Source: Chitinophagaceae bacterium (GTDB taxonomy: Bacteria; Bacteroidota; Bacteroidia; Chitinophagales; Chitinophagaceae). From it: a DNA stretch of 6,299 nucleotides. The DNA lies in NCBI GenBank assembly GCA_017882205.1, contig JADGPY010000090.1, positions 1 to 6,299 on the forward strand, given 5' to 3'. Below, one piece after another: positions 1-4,696 of this stretch (position 1 is the stretch's first letter; every line of letters begins with the position of its first letter). The notes below the pieces were generated by a model, which did no database searches, was not told the DNA's origin, and saw nothing but the letters and a program-made list of their open reading frames with translations. The position numbers and the translations under genes were made by a program.

Positions 1-2211
1 TATACAACATTGAGAAAATTCTCTCCCGTTGTTAAGGATGATGATTATGACTCTACACTCAGCATTCCTGTTAAATTTAAGGATGCCCATGTATTGAAGT
101 TTGGTGACCCTGCGGATCTGGGTGATCTTGGATTTACCCAGGCTCAGATAGATGCAATGGATGAAATAGTATTGCCAACTGCAAGATCTATAAGAGTAAC
201 TTTAAGGGCAGTATGCGAGGCAAAAGCCAGCTATTATGGTTTGGAAAGTGCTGACCCTTTGTTCAACACCCGGTATGGCCGTACTTCTTATCTCAACTTA
301 TACCAGGAAAGTGTGGATGAGACAATTCTGTTCGCAACAAAGCAATTAGAAGGGATATATCTTCAACCGGATGACATTGCCCTTACAAAAAATATTGTTC
401 CGAAACTTCAATTCATCAATGCGCAACCGGTAATTATTCCTGACTCTGTGCAGCGCCTGGCACAACAATTAAATATTGGAAGTAATGGCCTTAGCCTGGT
501 AGGCAAAAGTGGGCAGCGAATACAATTCGGCTGTTCAGCACGAATCAGGCATACGCTGGCACCTGATAATTCTGCACTTACCTTTGCCAGTAAAGCAGAT
601 CTTTATTACCATTGGTTATGCTGTGTGCAACTTGACCTTAAAAGAGATTGGACATGGGATGCCCTGCAGGATATGAGTTTCCTGGTAACGCGTTTAACAA
701 ATTTCAAAGCAACTCCTCTACTGGTTAAAGAAGAAATTGTTGGAGAGATTGAAATGAAGCATTCCATATCTTTTACGGCTTTACAAAACCCCGATCGTAC
801 CAATACAACTATTATATTCATTGATGCAGTAGAACCCAAAAAAGAGCTTGGGGTGGATCCCTCTATTTTCCCGGACATAATTGAAGTAAATTATAGCGTA
901 ACCCCATTGTTTAAACCAGGCCACGGGGCAACCAATGATGGAGATCTTGCTTTCGACACACTTCAACTGCCTGTTACTGTCAATCCCGCGCAGTTACCTA
1001 AAATTGCTTCAGCAGGGATGGCCTTATCACCCTATCAGCGAAATGAAAAATATTCTTCTACCCAAGCTCGTCAAAGGTATTTATGGATAGAATTTGAAGA
1101 AGCCATACAAGATCCTGATGATATCTATTTTGCAAGAGTACTGGCCTATGCCCCTGATCAGCTTATTAGCAACAATAACCATTATCTTGAAAAGCCGGTT
1201 ACGGAACCGCCATTGAACATAGACCCAGAATACATTCGTGTGGTGATACCCGGTAGTTCGGATGATGAAGCGGGAATAAATGCGATGCAGCCAATGGAAA
1301 AATCCCTAATGAGTGATAAACATTACCTGCTGCCATTGCCTCCCGGCTTAAATGAATCTTCCCCTGAACTATTTGGATTCTTTACCTATGAATTCAGAGT
1401 AGGTCATTCAAAAATATGGAGTACTGCCCAGGGCCGTTTTGGCAGGCCATTAAAGGCTACGGGAATACAACATCCGGCTCCCACACTTACCTGTGCGGTT
1501 AATCGCGATGAAGAGAAACTGTATGTAACAGCACCTTATGCGGTAGCTGTTTTCAACGGGAAGAATGTAACCGCTAAGCCGCCTCGCACACAACTGTGGT
1601 GCCTTCTTTATGCACAGGTAAAACAAGCAGATAATAATGATGCCAATAAGCCGCTGAAAGATTACAGGAATATTTTACTTGATGATAGAATGTTACACAC
1701 AGGGTACAGGCTGAACCAAGTAGCCAGCCCCCCTGAACTTGTAGCAACCGGGCAATATAAGGAGACAGGAAAAACCACCCTGTCATTAACCAGGAAGATG
1801 ATCCTGGAGAAAATGAATATGCCTGAAGAAAATGCTAAGTACATCAACATTATACCTATAACAAGCTTGTCGGCGCTTACTGCAGATGCTACAAAGTACG
1901 GAACTACTTTTTGGACAAATATTGAGATCAATAAATTACTGGCCGCGTATGGTTTACCGGAGAACCTTCCTTTAAGTGTTTTGTGTGTTGAAATATTTAC
2001 AAATATTACAAGTGAGCAGCAATACAGAACTCGTACGGCAAATTTTAATGACAGAAACTGGTTGTTTGATAATGCCGGTATTGGCGTCCAGGGAGTTGAT
2101 GCCGGTGCTACTTACAATCCTTATAAACCATTGAGTGACGACCTGGGAAATTACAGGATACTTCGAACTTCGCCGCTGAACGAGGTTCCATATATATGTT
2201 GCACTGAATAA
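1..2211 (+). CDS. C-terminal part of a large protein of unrecognised family (5' end outside window)
   Basis: The frame is open from the first base, so the gene most likely begins upstream. The first possible start inside is a TTG at 10, with no supporting ribosome site, and residue numbers below count from it. About 733 residues are visible, with no signal peptide, membrane helix or catalytic motif that I can identify. The N-terminal part (about 1-230) is mixed helix/strand with several tryptophans and a CC pair at 204-205. Residues 290-500 look like beta-rich or extended segments with conserved-looking blocks: SPYQRNEKYSS (340-350), LWIEFEEAIQDPDDIYFARV (358-377), and an aromatic block FTYEFRVGHSKIWSTAQGRF (458-477) followed by a proline-rich stretch to 491. 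The C-terminus is YICCTE, followed by tandem stops TAATAA. The gene converges on the lipoprotein gene at 2324-3625. The blocks look like those of a conserved, very large bacterial protein, but I cannot name the family and assign no function. Coding status is secure from the uninterrupted length and composition. Confidence 0.85.
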   Translation, partial: YTTLRKFSPVVKDDDYDSTLSIPVKFKDAHVLKFGDPADLGDLGFTQAQIDAMDEIVLPTARSIRVTLRAVCEAKASYYGLESADPLFNTRYGRTSYLNLYQESVDETILFATKQLEGIYLQPDDIALTKNIVPKLQFINAQPVIIPDSVQRLAQQLNIGSNGLSLVGKSGQRIQFGCSARIRHTLAPDNSALTFASKADLYYHWLCCVQLDLKRDWTWDALQDMSFLVTRLTNFKATPLLVKEEIVGEIEMKHSISFTALQNPDRTNTTIIFIDAVEPKKELGVDPSIFPDIIEVNYSVTPLFKPGHGATNDGDLAFDTLQLPVTVNPAQLPKIASAGMALSPYQRNEKYSSTQARQRYLWIEFEEAIQDPDDIYFARVLAYAPDQLISNNNHYLEKPVTEPPLNIDPEYIRVVIPGSSDDEAGINAMQPMEKSLMSDKHYLLPLPPGLNESSPELFGFFTYEFRVGHSKIWSTAQGRFGRPLKATGIQHPAPTLTCAVNRDEEKLYVTAPYAVAVFNGKNVTAKPPRTQLWCLLYAQVKQADNNDANKPLKDYRNILLDDRMLHTGYRLNQVASPPELVATGQYKETGKTTLSLTRKMILEKMNMPEENAKYINIIPITSLSALTADATKYGTTFWTNIEINKLLAAYGLPENLPLSVLCVEIFTNITSEQQYRTRTANFNDRNWLFDNAGIGVQGVDAGATYNPYKPLSDDLGNYRILRTSPLNEVPYICCTE

Positions 2212-2238
2212 TAAAGCGCAAGTGCGCAAATTATTTTA
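2207..2238 (+). terminator. possible weak terminator hairpin after the left-hand gene
   Basis: Immediately after the tandem stop codons, GCGC (2216-2219) and GCGC (2224-2227) can pair around the loop AAGT, or GCGCA/TGCGC around AG. An outer AATAA/TTATT pairing extends the stem with an internal mismatch, and a T-rich stretch (2231-2236) follows. The core stem is only 4-5 bp, so this is a modest candidate. Its position between two convergent genes supports the call. Confidence 0.4.
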
Positions 2239-2263
2239 AGTTAGAAATGGGTTTGTGAATTTA

Positions 2264-2297
2264 CTATGTGTCGTCTATGTAGCTATGTGACTATGTG
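2264..2297. repeat. four short direct copies of CTATGT in a convergent intergenic gap
   Basis: CTATGT occurs at 2264-2269, 2275-2280, 2283-2288 and 2291-2296. The copies are spaced 11, 8 and 8 bases apart and usually followed by G, giving CTATGTG. They lie between the 3' ends of two convergent genes. Function is unknown. Short degenerate repeats of this kind in a convergent gap may mark a dispersed intergenic element or a region involved in transcription termination, but that is inference. Confidence 0.6.
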
Positions 2298-2323
2298 GTT
2301 CAATAAATTACAAGTATTATTTC

Positions 2324-3625
2324 TTAGATTTTTATATTGGCAGCGAACATCTTGCTCATTTCTCCGTTTGAAATTGGTTTGAAGTCTAGTGAAAACGAAC
2401 TGTTCTTATGTATGATGTAGTCTTTGCTGCATTGAAACAACTGGCCATTGTTTCTTGTGAAAGCCACAATCGTTATGGCCTGCCCTAATGGAAGATTGGT
2501 TACTGAAAATTTATTCTGATCGTTACTTCTGATTTTACCATTTACTAATCCATTGAAGGATTTAAAAATGATAAAGTAATTAATAGTTCTATTTGACATT
2601 GTGATAGGAATCCCCAGGTTAATATCTGTCATTTCTTCATTGTAAAACCTATCGCAATTGATCCATCCCAGGCTTCCGATAGTTGTGGCTGCATAGTATC
2701 TTTTAACCTGACCTGCTAATGAATTATTTTCCTGCTGTTCTCTTTGGGCTTCCATCAAACGATTCAGTTCTTCCAATCTCTCTTTTTCTCTTTTTCTTTC
2801 CACTCCTGTTATAATCCTGTATTGTTTGTACCGGCCTGCACAATATTCACAATTGTAATTCATGTACAATGTATCAATTGAAATATCAACTCCCCGTTTC
2901 TGTAAAGTATCTACAAAATCTTTAATTGTCATTTTCCTGTCGTAAAAATAAACTTGACTGTTGAGTGAGTCATACAGTTTAATTTGTTGTGTTGATGGTT
3001 TACTAATGTTTGCAAAATTTTGTTTATCACTAAAAGTGATTTCATTATCCGGTTGTAATACTTTACCAGATTTTTTCCAATTCATATTTCCCAGGTTATC
3101 ACGTTGACCATAAAATAGTTCCATCTCATTTGGTGAAAGAAACGGGAAATTGACCTTTAAAGAACAGCCTTTCCTGATGCGCAATTTTTGGCTATTGCAA
3201 ACCATACCTATATAATAACTGCCTCCTGATGCTAAAAGCTTGCCATTACTTACAGTTGCTGCATTACTTTTAAATAAATCATCACTATTTATGAGCTCGA
3301 TCACAGCTACTTCTATCATGCCGTCAATAGCTGATCCATCCTCCTTTTCGAGCAGGGCAGGATTTATAGAGATCTTAAGACCGCTTCTGCATTTAATTAC
3401 GGTTGAATTGATAGAGGCTGCCTTGAAACGCTGGGTAATATCCTGGATGAATTGATCATTATATCCCGATAGGCTTACATCCTCTGCCATCAATGAACTA
3501 TCAACAATATTTGCTGAAGGCCTGGCAGTGGGTATAATATTATATGTGGATCTGATCTTCTGGTTATGGCAGGATGTTATGAAAAAAACAAGGAATGAAA
3601 CGAGGATGATTTTCAAACTTTTCAT
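2324..3625 (-). CDS. predicted lipoprotein, 433 aa, uncharacterised Bacteroidota type
   Basis: The ATG at 3625 opens a clear lipoprotein signal peptide: KSLK, a hydrophobic core from I6 to I16, and a lipobox ending in Cys19 (FITSC). The mature protein should therefore be lipid-anchored in the cell envelope. Residues 80-160 form a beta-rich block (SGLKISINPA, GMIEVAVIEL, then a glycine turn GGSYYIG and LRIRKGCSLKVNFP). This pattern recurs in Bacteroidota lipoproteins. C259 and C262 form a CxxC, with a further Cys at 324. Residues 276-301 are a highly charged Lys/Arg/Glu/Gln helix, a likely short coiled coil. The C-terminal part (315-430) starts with SLGWINCDRF, a phrase I associate with uncharacterised Bacteroidota lipoproteins, and continues as a beta-sandwich-like domain ending in FAANIKI. 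There is no enzymatic motif. The gene is convergent with the left-hand gene and has its own 99-base gap upstream, so it is probably monocistronic. Function is unknown; a structural or surface role is only a guess. Confidence 0.9.
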   Translation of the reverse strand: MKSLKIILVSFLVFFITSCHNQKIRSTYNIIPTARPSANIVDSSLMAEDVSLSGYNDQFIQDITQRFKAASINSTVIKCRSGLKISINPALLEKEDGSAIDGMIEVAVIELINSDDLFKSNAATVSNGKLLASGGSYYIGMVCNSQKLRIRKGCSLKVNFPFLSPNEMELFYGQRDNLGNMNWKKSGKVLQPDNEITFSDKQNFANISKPSTQQIKLYDSLNSQVYFYDRKMTIKDFVDTLQKRGVDISIDTLYMNYNCEYCAGRYKQYRIITGVERKREKERLEELNRLMEAQREQQENNSLAGQVKRYYAATTIGSLGWINCDRFYNEEMTDINLGIPITMSNRTINYFIIFKSFNGLVNGKIRSNDQNKFSVTNLPLGQAITIVAFTRNNGQLFQCSKDYIIHKNSSFSLDFKPISNGEMSKMFAANIKI

Positions 3626-3662
3626 AAACAGTTAATTGAAGATGAGTAGGAGAAACAAGGAG

Positions 3663-3696
3663 ACAACGTAGCAAAACATCCTTTCTTATAAACAAA
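3663..3696 (-). promoter_or_regulatory. weak candidate Bacteroidota promoter for the lipoprotein gene
   Basis: Read on the minus strand, TACGTTGT (3670-3663) partly matches the Bacteroidota -7 element TAnnTTTG, and TTTG (3696-3693) could serve as the -33 element. The spacing of 22 bases is at the long end of what is usual, and the -7 match is imperfect. Transcription would start some 30 bases before the ATG at 3625. No Shine-Dalgarno sequence is seen, as expected for this phylum. Confidence 0.22.
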
Positions 3697-3724
3697 TTCT
3701 TAAATAAATGTTAACAAGCACTTC

Positions 3725-3925
3725 CTAACAGATTTTATCCGGATTGTTATAAAAATCTGACTGATCTTCAAATCCTGCTGTATCTATGCATTTGAAGTCT
3801 TTTTCTATCAACAGGTATAGCTCTTTGTTATCGCCTAATGGCATGTGGGAATCAAGTCCAACCAGGTTGGTGGATATCCATTGTTGTGCTATATTTTGAG
3901 GAATGTAGAGAATAATTTTCTGTCC
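3725..3925 (-). pseudogene. 3' fragment of a small conserved protein (DUF7009-like), lacking its start
   Basis: The minus-strand frame ending at the TAG at 3727-3725 encodes about 66 residues from GQKIILYIPQNIAQQW onward, including LVGLDSHMPLGDNKELYLLI, EKDFKCID, EDQSDFYNNPDKIC and a C-terminal Cys. The EKDFxCxD...EDQSD...NP...C ending is what I remember from a roughly 120-residue Bacteroidota protein, called DUF7009 in my recollection, often encoded beside fdhD. The usual N-terminal half (a KIRI...SIRxRL-type start) is absent. The same frame has a stop (TAG at 3961-3959) just upstream and no ATG, GTG or TTG between that stop and the conserved part, so the fragment cannot be translated alone as the normal protein. 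It abuts the fdhD fragment in another frame. Coding-like conservation of the residue pattern suggests the loss is recent. The family name is from memory; the relic status is well supported by the missing start. Confidence 0.7.
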
Positions 3926-4145
3926 AATAAATTCCTTCGGTGAATAAAAAACCTTTTGCTAATTCGAAATCATTACCCGGGGAGCGCATAGTAACAGATA
4001 TACTTTTCTCTACCATCAGAGTATTGTTGCCATAAAGTAACCTTATCTCCATTGGTTCCTCAGTGGCCAAATGATCATTACATCGAGTTATAGTTTCATC
4101 ATCTACCTTGTGAACAGAGAATCGTGTAAGCGCGTTTTGTGACAT
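3852..4145 (-). pseudogene. fdhD: truncated fdhD: N-terminal ~72 residues of formate dehydrogenase accessory sulfurtransferase, then out-of-frame tail
   Basis: The intact protein transfers sulfur to the molybdenum cofactor of formate dehydrogenases and is about 260-280 residues long. This reading frame has only 97. Its first part is typical FdhD: LATEEPMEIRLLYG (26-39) and SVTMRSPGNDFELAKGFLF (50-68), followed by TEG (69-71). After Ile72 (around 3930) the similarity stops and a 25-residue tail with no FdhD character runs to a TGA at 3854-3852. The tail is the out-of-frame reading of the downstream DUF7009-like fragment. About 200 residues are missing, including the cysteine-containing catalytic loop (CGxCG-type motif), so it cannot act as a sulfurtransferase. 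The ATG at 4145 is the natural start and is followed directly by the family's usual N-terminus. A single base insertion would not explain the loss, because the FdhD remainder is not present in any frame nearby. A large deletion is the simplest reading. No molybdoenzyme gene is seen in the window. Confidence 0.85.
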
Positions 4146-4217
4146 TGATATAGTTTGCAGCTATTAAAATTAGAAAAAATAATTCGCTTCACCCGGGGCA
4201 GGTGAGGCAATGACCAC

Positions 4218-4225
4218 TAATTTTG
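4218..4225 (+). promoter_or_regulatory. candidate Bacteroidota -7 element for the small secreted protein
   Basis: TAATTTTG matches the TAnnTTTG consensus of Bacteroidota housekeeping promoters exactly. It lies 66 bases before the ATG at 4292, in the divergent gap shared with the fdhD relic. No good TTTG/TTG -33 element is present 19-21 bases upstream, so the match may be chance in AT-rich DNA. Confidence 0.28.
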
Positions 4226-4291
4226 CATTTCAGGGAATGAGGTACGTAAATTGCTAATAATTGATCATCTAATTATTAAGATGGGTTGATT

Positions 4292-4636
4292 ATGAAACGA
4301 ATGTCAATTTTATTATTGTTTATTTTTTTTAGTTCAGCGATGTACGGCCAGCATATACACTACTATGATCCGGGAGTTTCAAAAAGAACATCAACAAAAA
4401 GTGCAAATATTATAACTATCGATTGTCCCGGCCAAACTGCCTCTCTTCCTGTTCTTACTAATTATGTGCTTCCTGAACTTGTTACGAGAATGAAGGAAAG
4501 ATTCAATGATCATGTGTACTCTATCACAACCCTAAAAAGTGCCCAGAATAAGGTCCAGTACAGACTAAAAGTTTGTGTCAAAGGTCAGATCCGTATTCTG
4601 TTAGTTGACGAGGAGGGGAATGTGGTAACAAAATAA
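4292..4636 (+). CDS. small secreted protein, 114 aa, PepSY-like fold suspected
   Basis: I place the start at the ATG at 4292. A TTG at 4286 would add two residues but is less likely, and neither has a Shine-Dalgarno sequence. The product begins MKRMSILLLFIFFSSAMYGQ, a clear Sec signal peptide with likely cleavage just before or after the Gln, giving a mature protein of about 95 residues. The mature part has a variable segment with a single Cys in IDCPGQ, then LPELVTRMKERF, YSITTLKSAQNKVQYRL and GQIRILLVDEEGNVV. This helix-then-strands pattern, ending in a D-x-x-G-x-VV strand, resembles the small periplasmic PepSY-like proteins common in Bacteroidota, but the match is weak and by eye. The likely location is periplasmic or secreted. 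Its last codons (GTA ACA AAA TAA) lie inside an inverted repeat and are mirrored by the last codons of the convergent gene that ends at 4696. It is divergent from the broken fdhD locus, so a shared role is not implied. Confidence 0.8.
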   Translation: MKRMSILLLFIFFSSAMYGQHIHYYDPGVSKRTSTKSANIITIDCPGQTASLPVLTNYVLPELVTRMKERFNDHVYSITTLKSAQNKVQYRLKVCVKGQIRILLVDEEGNVVTK

Positions 4637-4640
4637 TTTA

Positions 4641-4670
4641 GGTATCAGGAAAACCGGTTTTCCTGATACC
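4641..4670. terminator. perfect 30-bp palindrome, probable bidirectional terminator
   Basis: Bases 4641-4670 equal their own reverse complement exactly: GGTATCAGG at the left end, AAAACCGGTTTT in the middle (4650-4661), CCTGATACC at the right end. The next pair out (A4640/T4671) also matches. It sits 4 bases after the stop codon of the small secreted gene and 25 bases beyond the stop of the convergent surface-protein gene. A transcript from either side would form a long hairpin with a small central loop, as expected for a shared terminator. There is no long U-tract on either side, so factor-independent termination is plausible but not certain. Confidence 0.6.
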
Positions 4671-4696
4671 TGATACCTGAAAGCTGATACCTGAAT
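4662..4696. repeat. heptanucleotide tandem repeat, five copies of CCTGATA-like unit
   Basis: Starting at 4662 the sequence repeats with a strict 7-base period. Copies 1 and 2 are CCTGATA, copies 3 and 4 (4676-4682 and 4683-4689) each differ by one base, and copy 5 (4690-4696) differs by two and runs into the stop codon of the surface-protein gene. The first copy is also the right arm of the 30-bp palindrome, whose left arm carries the same unit in reverse complement. Tandem heptamers like this can expand or contract by slippage, so copy number may vary between strains. Confidence 0.75.

Noticed and set aside
1574..2229. Several minus-strand frames of 70-89 residues opposite the left-hand gene
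   Set aside because: They are antisense to a long uninterrupted coding frame and are low-complexity or hydrophobic without recognisable motifs.
2264..2297. CTATGT cluster considered as a CRISPR array
   Set aside because: The units are 6-7 bases with 2-5 base gaps, far too short for repeats and spacers.
3240..3455. Plus-strand 71-residue frame inside the lipoprotein gene
   Set aside because: It lies antisense to a well-supported gene, has no family character and no start signal; it is a shadow.
3852..4145. Programmed frameshift joining fdhD to the downstream frame
   Set aside because: Shifting frame would fuse FdhD's N-terminus to an unrelated small protein's C-terminus and would not restore the missing 200 FdhD residues. 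A deletion is simpler.
4189..4207. TCACC...GGTGA imperfect inverted repeat in the divergent gap, considered as an operator or a molybdenum-cofactor riboswitch remnant
   Set aside because: Only 5 bp arms, no surrounding structure resembling a riboswitch, and this riboswitch class is not expected here.
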